Source: Collybia mongolica (taxonomy: Eukaryota > Basidiomycota > Agaricomycetes > Agaricales > Clitocybaceae). Taken from it: a DNA stretch of 64,000 nucleotides. Every line of letters begins with the position of its first letter. The first letter of the stretch is position 1. A program made the position numbers and the translations under genes. A model generated the notes under the pieces. It did no database searches. It saw only the letters and a program-made list of their open reading frames with translations, and was not told where the DNA came from. Location of the stretch: assembly GCA_013420905.1 (NCBI GenBank), contig JAAXNY010000004.1, forward strand, positions 4,916,731 through 4,980,730, given 5' to 3'. Positions 10,263 to 21,261 of the stretch are shown here, in pieces.

Positions 10263-13200
10263 TCAATCAATAATTGACCACTTTCCACAATCCATAATGC
10301 GACCAATCACACATTCCACCTGGTTGAGATCAACACATTCTATAGATCCTAGGTCTTTGTAATAGTTCAAGGAACAATAATCAGTTGCTGCTTCTGATAT
10401 CTTGACCTGCCTGATAACTGCATAAATGAATGATTCTGCCTCAATCCCCTCTCTTGGGGATGCTGGGATATCAACAATGAGAAAACAACAGAGTTGCCCG
10501 AAAAACTCTTGCAGCTCAAACTCGGATCTTCGGGACCTGCGATGTGCAAATTTATCAACCTCGAGTTGATACTGGGGTTTGTATGAGTCAGAGTATGTCA
10601 AAAAAATCAGAAATGCATAATATACCTTGACAAATGACATATCATGGCTGTCAGACCTAAGCGGAAGAAGCTTGCAGGCATGCATAGTATCACTGCCCTC
10701 CAGGTGGTATACTTGGCCGTATTGATGGAATTGCGTCACTTGTGGTATAAGCCATCGAATCACTGATGGGGATTTCTCGAGGCGGGTAGCCAATGTCGCT
10801 GTGAGCACCATCCATAGGGAACAAGAGAGGCTTGCTGCAGGTCCTTTTGGTGGGGTGAGGACGTGTAATGGATCTTAACTATAATTATTGAAGGACTGCA
10901 TAGTATGATAAACAATGTACATTCATCTAATTTGAAATCCTGATCATGGGACTTCGCAGGTAAGACCTGAAGTTTGCCTTGTAAATTGTAGAGAAGAGTT
11001 ATGTGTGCCAACTGGGCACATGAGGTGATATAGTTATTGGTGCTCGCATAAGGAAACCATTGGCTCTTGACATGGCGGAGGATATCACCACAGTAGTGCT
11101 CCATTGGAAATGCCCAATAGGCCCAGACCGGACCCATGGCCCTGACAGTTGGTGTGATATGGAGTAGTGCGTGAATTGTGAGGGGGCAAGTTGATACGCA
11201 CAGTAGGTCATATTTATAATATAGGCTGTTAATATATATATCAGAAAATGACCCCTGGGTTGCGAGAAGTGCTTACCGCTCATACACCTCGACCCAATCC
11301 TGAAACCCCCTTTCAAGCTCATCTATTTGATTTTGTGTAATTTCAAATTGGAGGCAAATTGTTAACAGTCTAACTAGTTTAATAAAGTGCTTATAGTATC
11401 AGGGATGTACAAATCGGCCTTTAAGGAGAGTTGGCGCGATGTAAAATGTCCAGACTGAATATGTTTCTGCAATTATATTAGACCTCTCTGATGCAATATT
11501 AGGAACCCTAGACCCAAACGCCGCTGGAGTAGTACTCCCCGCATCTGCAGTGGCTTCTCCAATAGCCTCCCATATGGTTGAGGATAATACATAGCCTTTG
11601 TTATTGTGGGGAAGATCTTTGAATTTTCCAGTCCAAAGCCGAATTAAGTTTGGGATGAGATTAGACCATATAAGATGCATGAAATCATAAGGGAACAAGG
11701 TAGGAAAAGATAGTGAACTCAGTGTACTGAGGAGTGGAATACCCTTGATGCCATATTTAGTTGCAAGGCGTTCAGACTCTGCATCGGTTACAGCAAACTG
11801 GACTTTTTTTGCTTGTTCAATGAATGACAAATGAGTTCGTAGTGGAAGTTCTGATGTGTTGTATTGTTCTTGTGGCTGTGGAAAGCCATCATGGCACAGC
11901 AGAACATAATGGGTTGTCACTCGCGAGGATGGGGCGCAGATGCCTTTGATGGTGCACATTCTGCAAGGATAGATGGCGTTGTGACCCTTCATTCGCATGA
12001 CCATGAAAACTGCGGGTATATCACCAAAGACAACAATTAGAAATGCTTGGAGAAGGAATATGGATTCAGTCAGAGCATTGAAGGCAGAAACACCAATTTC
12101 AAGCTGTAGTAATTCTTGAACTACAGGTCACAAGAAGGAATCCATACCGTAGGGTTTCTTTGGCCTGGGAATTGACCCAAGTGGAATGATGTTTGCCTTG
12201 AGCATTCGCTCTTCAGGAGGAAGGTTGTAGTTAAATAGAATTAATGGCCAGGCAGTTTTGTTATGGTGCTTGAAAGGACCAAAACTGTCCGTAGATAATC
12301 CCAGTGCTACGTTGCGGGGAGATATTCATAATAGGAGAGGGGTGTTTTTCCATCAGCTTTGTAGTGATCCTTATTGCATTTGGGGCACTGTATAAGGGTT
12401 TCGTATGGCCCAGTGTGACACACACATGAGGAGGTGCAACAGTCATAATGTACTGGCTGAAAACCAGAAAGAAACTGGATTCGTTTCTCTGTGTTCTTCA
12501 AACTGTTGGCTGACAGCTCAGGAAGAAGATAACAAATTTTGTTGTAAGCTTTATGAGTGAGGCCTTCTTCAATTTTGATGGTATAGAGATGGAGGATTTT
12601 TAAGTCACTCTTGTCTAATACTTCCTCTATGGGGATATGGATCAGAGAGTGTTTCGAAGGACCCGAGGGGACACACCTAACCATGAGGCTTCCTTCAAAA
12701 ACCCCTTGCCAAGAAGATCCCACACCGAGATACCCTCTAACCCAGGCTCTGCGCTTGGCATTTCATTATCACTACCATCTTCCTCAAGATACTCATTGCT
12801 GTTGATAGAACCCTCACTGTCTGTGTCATCATTAGTATCCATATTCCACTTGTTTCCCTCATCCTCATCCTCCTCGCTGCTCTCGTCACCTTCCCTGGGG
12901 ATGAACTGTCGAGTAGGATCAGGCCCCCATCTTTCCTTGCCAATTTTGTCGAGATATGCTGCAATACAATGAGAGCGGCATGGATTGGATAACCCATAAT
13001 GGTCTTCATGGTGCAGCATGGCTGATGGTGGTGATAATTCGCAAGAGTGAACATTTGATGGTCCTGCCTTGTTATCCGTTGGATAGTCAATGGGGACTAA
13101 TTGCAATTGGGGGTCCTCAACGTGCATGTTCTCCTCCCAGTCAGCATGAGCATGACTCTGGGATTGTTGATTGGTGGGCGGGCAGAATCCAGAGTTCGGT

Positions 13201-13436
13201 AACCTTTGTCGGGCAGGTGTAGCATGTCCTATAATTTGTTGCTTCATGGTGCGGCCTGAAGACTTCTTTCGAGGGGCTTTACTCTTAGCTGTTGAACTTG
13301 TTACCAGGAGATTGTTTTGCTCCAGAACTGCTGCAGTGAGATTCAAGTGCCCTTTGCCAAGTAGGTGCCGTGCTTCAGTCTTATGGTGAAGTCTCTCACC
13401 GCAGCCACACATGCAAAGGTGTCGTTTATTGCCCAT
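10263..13436 (-). CDS. Tnp2-like (Plavaka) transposase, spliced
   Basis: Transposase of the CACTA-related Tnp2 type common in mushroom genomes (family assignment by recall of motifs). The ATG at 13436 opens MGNKRHLCMCGCGERLH, an N-terminal Cys/His cluster, then an acidic spacer (SSEEDEDEGNKW). Next come LIQCPKCNKDHYKADGKTPL at 12330-12390 and MRMKGHNAIYPCRMCTIKG near 12000-11940. FPYDFMHLIWSNLIPNLI lies near 11700-11640, and AETYSVWTFYIAPTLLKGRF near 11465-11410. ITQNQIDELERGFQDW follows near 11300, and a C-terminal segment ends GKWSIID at 10263. Introns fall between these blocks. I saw no definite disabling break, but the exon chain from 11.1 to 10.8 kb is hard to place. Confidence 0.7.
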
Positions 13437-15225
13437 GGTGTCTAAATGTCTTAAGTATATAAATAGATTAGTGATAGATAATGAGTTGTGAATGGCCAGA
13501 TGCATCAAGGTTAATGTTCAGAACCTCACCACACCCTGCTATCATTGTTTCCGATGTACAACCTGATCCTAATGGGCAGTACCCCACCGTTCAATATTGC
13601 CCTCCCCAATGAACACCTTGATGAAGTGGCGGAATGCCGTTGTGATGCCTGCAACAACATTCCTAGGTTTCCTACTTCATTTAATTATTAGTCAATGTAT
13701 TCCTTTCAATAATGATCATGTTCAAATTGTATTGAAGTTCTTATTATGACTACATATTCTATATACTAACTAATAGAAATTTGTATTGACTTACCAAGGG
13801 TCTATGAGGAGGCATATCAAATAGATGGTGGTGGTTTGGGACGAAGAGCAAAACTGTGTGAAAGCGGGCTGGGGCCTTACCTTATTCATCAGAATGTTGA
13901 AGTGTCAGGTATGCTGGCCCAGTTCACATGACCATTCACATGACCCCGGATCAAAAGATGTGCTCGCTTGTGTTAGGCTTGCAATGGTAATATCACGGTA
14001 AGTTCCTTGGAATATGAAGGTGGTCGCTCTACCACCAAAATTGTAGAGGTGAATTTAATGAGTGTATGACTGGTTTACTTTACTTACGTAACGGAAGCAA
14101 ATCGGTGTCCGTGGGCATGGGTGCGACTACATTACGGGATAGTTGATGAGTAGAGCATAACAGTTATTGGAACCTCTGACCGTACATTGTGGAAATGGCT
14201 ACATTACTGGTTCCATTGACAATTATATCGGTTGCGGGAGGCGTTGATATACTAGTGTTTCGATTAGGACTAGCTGCTTCTCTGAGGCGTTGGAAAACGA
14301 GTAACGTCAGTAGTGCCAACTTGTCTGATAGCTGCATGGGTGGCAGAAACTGCGCGATCATTAGTGGTACCGGATAGATAGTTCCTTTTATAAGTAGCCT
14401 TCCTGGTGCCATGGTGAATGACAACAGAACTATGATAGGAGCAAGCGTCAGACAGCCGGAAAGCAGATGATGATATGTGCCATCTGTATATCATCTTTCA
14501 AGTGATGCAATAGTCTATTACAGGCGCTGAGGCGGTCATTGTTCTATGATCAAGTTGAGAAGTTTCATGGAAAAATATCTTTCAATTTGATGTGTCATGC
14601 CTGAGTGACAGTCCTACGTTGGCCATGGGTAAAGTTTCATAAAGATATGTGACGCGTGCTCAGGGTGTTGGAATATCAAATGCATCCCACCGATACCTTT
14701 ACCACGCCATCGATTACCAGTAGTTTTCCTCCGGATCTCATCCTTGTTATGCAGTATGATTTCTTCCCTATTTCATATTATGGTCACTATTTATGGTCAC
14801 GTATGTCCTCAAATAAAATCCCCTGCGCAATTGCCAGGGTCTTCTGATATCCCGAGTGAGCGAGAGCGAAACATTCGTTTTAACACAGGGCGCTAACCGA
14901 ATACAACCCATCCTAAAATTTGTTTTGGCCCCAGGAACGCTATACATGCCACACTTCCACTTCATCTACCTGGAGTGCGCCGTGGTGAACAACAGAATCA
15001 AGTAATTTTAGGACGTTAAGCGTGAATAGGCAGGTTGGGACGTGTTGTTAAATGAATTGTAAGTCGTTTTGGCTCTTGTTCCATCAGAGGCTAGGAACAA
15101 ATCAGTTCTGCATTAATCTTGGTTTTTTCATACCGCCTCTCCACATGCATGAAAGAAATTTGAAAAAATTAGGGGCTAGTATATTCAGCCTTTGGGACCA
15201 TCATGATTCGGGAAACACCTCTCCA

Positions 15226-16086
15226 TCAAGGCAATATCGCAACCACTATACCAGAGACAATACCAGCGCACACATACGAAAACCTTGAGTGAATAATAGG
15301 TGCTTCCACACCCGAGGAAGCGGCGGGTGATGTACTAGTGGTTTTGGGGTCATCATTGCCATTGCTTCCCCCCGTAAGGTTTGATGGTCCCAACGCTACC
15401 CCTGGTTGTTCACCCTCTCCAATCGTGGTTGTAGTGACGCTGGTCACCCCAGGCTGGCCGCTTGTTACAGCTGCTGTTGTAATAACATTGTTGGTTGTTG
15501 CAGGATGTCCGTTTGCTTGAGCTGTGGGTTGTTGCGCTTGAGTGGTGGTTGTCACCGTGTTAGGATTTTCATGGACAATTGTCTTCTGATGCGGCAAGTT
15601 TTCTGTCCATTTGATTCATTAGTTTAGGGCCTGGAAGAGGTTTGGAAAACAGTGGTTAGCGTACCAGAAGGAAGGTTTGTGCTGTCCTGAGTACCCGCAA
15701 TCGCCTGTTTTTTCTCTGTCGAGGTCGTTGTGGGGCCTGTGAGGCTCTGTGTCCCATCTGAGAATCCAATAGTCATATGTCGGAACTTCCCTTGAAAGGA
15801 GACTGTAAAATGGTTTTTGATACGGGATAATACACTATACAGCAAAATGCCTCACGTGGTTTTTTTAGGAGTGGGAAGGTCCATGGACTTGATCTGTGAA
15901 ACGGAATGTAAGGGACCCAGATAAAGCAAACATCACAGCTCTAGCCTACACTGTGAGCGGTGCTGGGAGAGCCGTCTCATGAGACGGCACATTGGGGTGA
16001 GGTGGCTTTTCACTTGTAGCAGTTGTTTGGCAATATGCATTAGAGGCGAGTAACGTCGGTAGGATTAGTTTGATAATTAGACGCAT
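15226..16086 (-). CDS. Secreted Ser/Thr-rich protein, family gene B
   Basis: Unnamed family. The ATG at 16086 gives MRLIIKLILPTLLASNAYCQ, a signal peptide very like that of gene D (LLTLLVSNTYGEA). One or two short introns follow. The exon at about 15808-15670 encodes SFQGKFRHMTIGFSDG, the family motif. The last exon (about 15595-15226) encodes Thr/Gln-rich sequence, SVTTTTIGEGEQPG, then SSGVEAPIIHSRF and a hydrophobic end YVCAGIVSGIVVAILP. Gene D has the matching TVITTTVGEGEH, SGVEKNMIHSK and TWVIYIGTVAGLLALI. The design suggests a GPI-anchored cell-surface protein. No cysteine-rich or catalytic domain is visible. The phase of the internal introns is not settled. Confidence 0.6.
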
Positions 16087-17000
16087 CGTAGAACACGAGA
16101 GTGCCGACCTCTAACACGGATAATAAACGTTTTCTGGCTCCATTGTGAAGCATGACAGGATCATTGATTGGAGCGCGCGCGCAGCTTCTGAGAGAATGGA
16201 ATTTTGATTGATAATGATCATCTGTCGCATCAGAATTTGGGATGTCGTAAAGTCGTATTCATTCTCCAGGTTCTGCAATAGTTCTAAGAACAAGAGTCAA
16301 GTTTGTAATCTCTGTTATACCCACCCACTCTAGAGGCTTTCAGAGGCCTACGTCTGAGGGGGGCTTTCGAAGGCTGAAGGGTTTGTGTGCATAGAGTGCA
16401 TTGAATTAATTCTTTAGATCAGTCACCAATGTTACCTATACGCTAAGATGACCATTACAGGCCTCCCCTAAGTAAGATGCATAGCAATGTCAATAGAGCC
16501 ATAGTTACCTCTACGGATCAAAGTTCGTACCATTTCTTATAAACCAATATCAGAATAAGAGGATTCAATAGTGAGGTGGTTACGGGGCAGCACGGGTTCA
16601 AATTTTGGATGTGAGAAGAATTGAAAAGAAAGTGTTGCTTTAAACATTCGCCGTCGACATGTATTGTGTGAGGGAAGAAGTGAACGTCAATATTCCGAGA
16701 CCTACTTAGTCTGGGCTCAGGTAATGATTGCATGTATGATGTGCGTACGCACCCGAGGCTCTGTCGATGCTATGGCAACGCACACGCGGCTTTCGGGGAT
16801 GTGACTTCAACCTACCCACAGCCAGAAATAACCAGTCTATTTCTGTGGTATGCGGTGATACAGAAGTACTACGCAATGCCAAAAAACGCCTAGCTTGAAA
16901 CTGCTTTATGAACGGAGGTAATTCAGTAAAAACAGCGTTTTATGCATCCGGCGCGCTACGGACTTAGTATGGAAATTGAATTTCCATACCGCAACCGGCC
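16087..17000. other. Intergenic upstream of gene B
   Basis: No supported gene. The stretch just upstream of gene B (about 16100-16300) resembles the equivalent stretch upstream of genes C and D, as expected of a duplicated unit. Confidence 0.35.
16972..16994. repeat. Palindrome, 11 bp arms, next to hAT relic
   Basis: GTATGGAAATT, one base (G), then its exact reverse complement AATTTCCATAC. Confidence 0.7.
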
Positions 17001-17004
17001 GCGG

Positions 17005-17053
17005 CTTGGGCTCGGCCGGCTTGCGGCTTTGAGCCGGGCCTTGCACATCACTA
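17005..17053. mobile_element. Orphan hAT-2-like terminus
   Basis: GGCTTTGAGCCGGGCC followed by TTGCACATCACTA matches the right end of hAT-2 (GCCGGGCCCTGCACATCACTA) with slight change. GC-rich sequence like the hAT-2 subterminal region lies before it. I could not find the partner end nearby, so this looks like the remnant of an older insertion or a small non-autonomous derivative. Confidence 0.6.
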
Positions 17054-17906
17054 GGAAATTCTCTGAAGGCCGAATGTTGTAATGTTGAAGAACGAGGCAA
17101 AGCGAGTTTGCAAACCATGATTCATGTCAACGCGACGTGTTACTCGGCATCGTCCGAAATCTATGTAGTGCGGAGGGCCATTCTCAAGTCATTCTGCATT
17201 TCTGCTACTGTGTACCAAGGGGGTTTCGGAGTTTGAATTTACCAGGCCCCCGAGGTCGTTAAAATATTTTTTTGTAATCATGTGATCAGGTGCCCGGCAA
17301 CCCAAGCGGAGGTGCAGGGTAGCGTTTTGATGCGAGCGAAGCTCACCGACAGCTCCCTTTTTGGAAGAGAAGCGCCAAGAGAGGATGGCAGGTGCAGGAT
17401 GCGAGACAGGATGGGTGAGTTTTGAAACATTCCTCGAAAGCGAGTCACATACCACTGAAACGGCCTATAGTACCACCTCCAATGTGTTGACCTGGAGTAC
17501 TCCGTTAGCAGTTGGGTCTGCGAAGCATGCGAGGCAAGTGGGAACAGTCAGAGACGTCTAGGACGGCGGCGGCGACAGTAGGGCGATAAGGGTGCTTCCT
17601 AGTATATCCTTATTTGGAAATTATTTCCCACCACTGTTAGTTAGTTCCCCCCTCGAGGTCCTTAGAAAAAAAATCGACCTGATATGGGGAATTTTTTTCC
17701 TGAAACCCCCTTGCTGTGTACCCGTGTATTCAAAAGTACGTAAACAAGTGCTTGGAAGCATGGTTATTTCAAGGCATCTGTTATTCGGCTCTCATATGTA
17801 CGCCGGTGAAGCAGATATTCTCTCTCATCGTGGTTACGTGAGTAGTCATTATAACGGCGATGTGAATAATAAATGCAAAGTTATATGCCAGATCGATGTT
17901 TTTCGA

Positions 17907-20268
17907 CTACACTGAGCTCGATAAGGCGTTTCAGTTTCGCAAAATCGGGTGTGCCCACTCCTGTGACCTGATCGTACACTTAAGTCATAATATGGGTGCA
18001 CCAAGGGCGAATATAACTTACAGGATCCCACCCTTTTCCAGCGGTGAAACCTTGAGGTAAATCATGGTGAACGAAGGCTCTGTTTCAGATAAATGTCACC
18101 TTACCTGTAGTATTGCACCCAGGATTAGAGCCAGAAACAATATCGTTAAAGCTTGATGACGCGTTTGAATAAATGAGAGGATTAATGAAGCCCAAGGAAG
18201 GCTCTCCCCGCCCCAGTTTGTAATCATTCAGCAGGGAGAAAATCCCGGCAACGGTCTAGGTATCGGCTTCAGTTGGACCAGAAATGACATGGGTGGATGG
18301 ACATGATAACATACGGGGACGCTGGCGCTGGTCCCGTTGAAAAGTTCCAGGTGCCCATTGACAACTACCGCAAAGCCGCTAGCTTGAGCAGAAAGGTCGG
18401 GGTATGCTCGGCCTGAGGCGCTGTTGAAGGGAAAATTCGAGAATCGTTTTACGGAGCTGAGAGACAACGTACTTATAGAGTCCGGAGAACTCACCCCCTG
18501 AGCGAGCAAAAAACTGCCGAACAGCTGTTCCCTGATAAATCGGCTGCGCAAAATAGCGCGAGAACCCGCCCCCCGAAAAGCTAGCCGCGACCTCAGGATC
18601 CACTTTTCTCGTGCCACCTACTGCGGTAACATATGGACACCTGAAGGGTTTAAACAAATAGGACCTTCGTTTGGACAGATCATCGGGAGACTTACGACGC
18701 AGGGAACGACGGCTGGAATACGATCTTATTCTTCCCATCATTGGTGCGACAGTCACTACCTCCCACGCTGCATTGTCCAGAATAGACGCGTGAGTACGAC
18801 AGTAATTCAAGAAATGTGTAGGTATTGACCCCTCATCACCGCTGGAGAAAAACACTGTGGTTCCTCTTGCGCCAAGGACCGCAAACATATTGCACACTTT
18901 GGTCGCGTAGTCTTTGGGTACCTAATTTTCTATTTGGGCCAGCGAACCGTGGGTAGGACGACGCGAGAACGTACGGTTTGTTCGTTCTCTCCATAAGAAG
19001 TTGTGATGACCTGTGGAATCGAAGGTTGTGAGAGGATGAAATTCAGCCAGTCAAGATATGGTTCGTTATTGTTTGTCGGTGTGCCAGAGTCGGGGTTGAA
19101 AGGGGGAGATCCGCCTGTGCTATTGAATATCAGGATCGCAGGGAGTGTTGATGCACTGCTATAGATCACCTGTAGTAGATATTTTGTATCGGAAAAGACA
19201 TAGCCATGCTGTACTGGATGTCTAGATTCGCCTTGGAAATAGGGATGAATAGCATGTATGAACGTATGAGCGGGGACTCACTTCGAAGCCTGGATTGTTT
19301 TGATCATCTTTTCCACCGTTGACTTTGACAGTAGTGAAGTTAGAACCATAAGCATTACGTCTGAATAGCCAAAGAAACTTCTTTCGAGTGACCATCATAT
19401 AGATCAATTAAACATTCACCATTAATGGAGAACTTACCTGGAGGTCTGCATAACTGGCATATTCATCGAGATACCCAGCAACTCCTATTTTGTTATCGCC
19501 TTGGGTGGGTTGATAATTTGCGGTGTTGTACAATTTTCGGAGACATTCGGGAAGATTTATAAGCCTACACAGCAATAAGAGTGAATTTGTAGAGAAGCCG
19601 GTAGCTCGGGCGGGTATCTTCGCAGACTTGAGGTCGGGTTTCGGGAGGCTGGTTGAGCGCATGCTGCGAACAGTTCCAAAATAGGTGGTGGGCGCGACAA
19701 CGTCAACGTAGGGGTGCAGTTCTCGTGGTAAAGAGTAGCTTATCGTGCGAGCGATTTTCTGAGAGGAGGCCGTATGATTGTAGATGTCGTATTTCGCACC
19801 AAGCATCTTTTCTGCTTGCGTGACATTAGTGCGTAAGGTAATCCAGTCGTTGGCACGAAGAGTGTTCTGAAGGTTGATTCCGTAAAATGAAAGCCACGAT
19901 TCGACGGCTTTTATCGCTTCCGGATGGGGCGCAATAAGCGCGTCTGCTTCAACTTTGGATAAGTGCTTCCCGTATCTATGAGATGGGTATGAATATTGGT
20001 AATGTTTTGTGCTATCGAGTTGTTTCTACCTTCCATGGCTCGGGTCGCTGGTTTCCATCAGAGTTGTAATCAGATCATCAAGTCTGTCTTGCTTGAGACC
20101 AATGCGTATCTCAAGGACCATGTTTGCAGGTGCTGGGGAGATATACTCCCATCCTTTGGGTATGTCAACCCATGAGTGCTTCTCAGTTACGTCGTCCCAC
20201 CGCTTCGTAGGAGGCGTTGCCACACATATATGAACGAGAGGAATGACTAGAAGTAGGGCCCAGTTCAT
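17907..20268 (-). CDS. Sedolisin (S53) protease, tripeptidyl-peptidase-like
   Basis: Secreted acid serine-carboxyl protease of the sedolisin/TPP1 type. The ATG at 20268 (MNWALLLVIPLVHICVATPP) is a signal peptide. A Pro-kumamolisin-type propeptide follows (ISPAPANMVLEIRIGLKQ, YGKHLSKVEADALI). The mature domain opens LRKLYNTANYQP and GVAGYLDEYASYADLQ. All three catalytic residues are visible: Glu and Asp in E-A-N-L-D-I-Q-Y, with the Glu codon joined by an intron ending at 19235, and Ser in NGTSASVP (about 18330). SSGDEGVGG, FPASCPYVTAVGGT and FSGGGFSRYF are present once short introns are removed. The C terminus has SGSNPGC, GWDP and VTGVGTPDF, the calcium-binding end of the family. Stop at 17907. 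The gene appears intact, with many 50-70 base introns. Confidence 0.9.
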
Positions 20269-20318
20269 GGAAGCTAAAAACGAGGTGGTGAAATGGTGTA
20301 AGTAAACGATATATGGGT

Positions 20319-20325
20319 CTATATA
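20319..20325 (-). promoter_or_regulatory. TATA-like element of sedolisin gene
   Basis: TATATAG on the minus strand, just over 50 bases upstream of the ATG at 20268. Motif and position only. Confidence 0.4.
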
Positions 20326-21261
20326 GGTCGTTCGGATCTAAACGGTTGAGTGCGATTTACGCTCTGGACGAGAGAGAAAGGAACATTCATACGAGTCAGC
20401 AATTAAGCCTGTTGTAGTAGGTTCCAATTACCTGTCAATGTATACGCTCGATGCACAAATCAGTAATCTGATCCGTCGCAATCAGTAGACATATTTCACC
20501 TGATCAGTACTGATGGACAGGCATTTGTGTTCCCAGACTGGACTATCGGCTGCCCAAAACGACTTTGCCGAGAATTCCACTTCGTATGCCCGACTTTACC
20601 GCCAGTTTCGCATGTAGTACTCTGGGGAAACGTCCACTACAGGAGATGCGATCGCTGATAAGTTCATGCGTCAATTTTAGTGCTTGGGGTGACGCTGAGA
20701 ATATGATGGGTTGAGCATTGAAAAGTTAAAGTCCATTTTTCCGAAAAGATGTAGACAGACACGTTGATATGGATCGAGCTCAAGAAGGTACCACTTGTCG
20801 TGTTGACAGTTTACGTAGAACATGGAACAAGCACATACCGCCTAAACCGCACCCCCACGAACCCCAGAATGCGGAAAAAGAGAATTTAACCTGTAGAAGA
20901 GGAAAGCTATTTGACTGGCGGCGCCGTGCATCAAGAAGGCGCGTCAGGCTTGGGTCTCTGATCCTAACCGGGGTCCGGAGAGTACCGAAGTGGGATTTGG
21001 GACCGAAAAAGACGGACGCTGGTGTCATATGGGAACTTGTGAGTAGCTCTAGCCATTGATGTCCTTCGACACCTGTCGAGTGAGTATGTCTATATCTTTT
21101 GAAAGTATGCCACAGTAACTCTTCGCTTCGCTTAATCTAAACAATAATAGGCATTCAATAACGAGTCTCAAGCCCTACACGATGATGATTCAGCAAGATT
21201 CAGCTGTGGCGATTGTTCAAAGATCGGGAGGGAGTGGGCTCTCGCAGTGTTGACTTTTCTC
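20326..21261. other. Intergenic before hAT-2 copy 1
   Basis: Open frames near 20770-21060 exist on both strands but I recognise neither. The right end was once continuous with the hsp20-1 promoter flank at 25217. Confidence 0.35.

Larger units (their letters stand above)
9400..13946 (-). mobile_element. Tnp2/Plavaka-type DNA transposon, approximate ends
   Basis: Defined on both sides by where similarity to the intact inverted duplicate stops: about 13947 on the right and about 9400 on the left. It contains a spliced Tnp2-type transposase gene and, beyond the gene's 3' end, an AT-rich tract of subterminal repeats. I found no clear matching terminal inverted repeat or target duplication. The right edge reads TTCACATGACCATTCACATG, whereas the left edge is a 24 bp palindrome arm. 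The ends may therefore be eroded or complex. Confidence 0.65.
9380..14337 (-). pseudogene. Family gene C, broken by transposon and stop
   Basis: Paralogue of intact gene D at 30841-31602. The ATG at 14337 gives MQLSDKLALLTLLVFQRL (signal peptide) and SPNRNTS, like D. The frame then stops after MYGQRFQ (TAA), where D reads on through FPQLPRP. The exon 2 splice acceptor is altered (GTAGAG where D has GTACAG). Exon 2 (TFIFQGTYRDITIASLTQ) continues to about 13948, where the Tnp2/Plavaka-like element begins. Similarity to D resumes only near 9400, matching the last residues of D and its 3' flank. About 350 bases, most of exon 3, are therefore missing as well as interrupted. Confidence 0.75.
7880..14890. 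repeat. Inverted segmental duplication, left copy
   Basis: Apart from the inserted transposon, this stretch read on the minus strand matches 30300-32735 read on the + strand. Coverage includes gene C's 5' flank, its exons 1 and 2, the 3' flank, the 8527-8898 frame and part of gene A. Single-base differences and small indels are frequent, so the duplication is much older than the hAT-2 copies. Confidence 0.8.
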
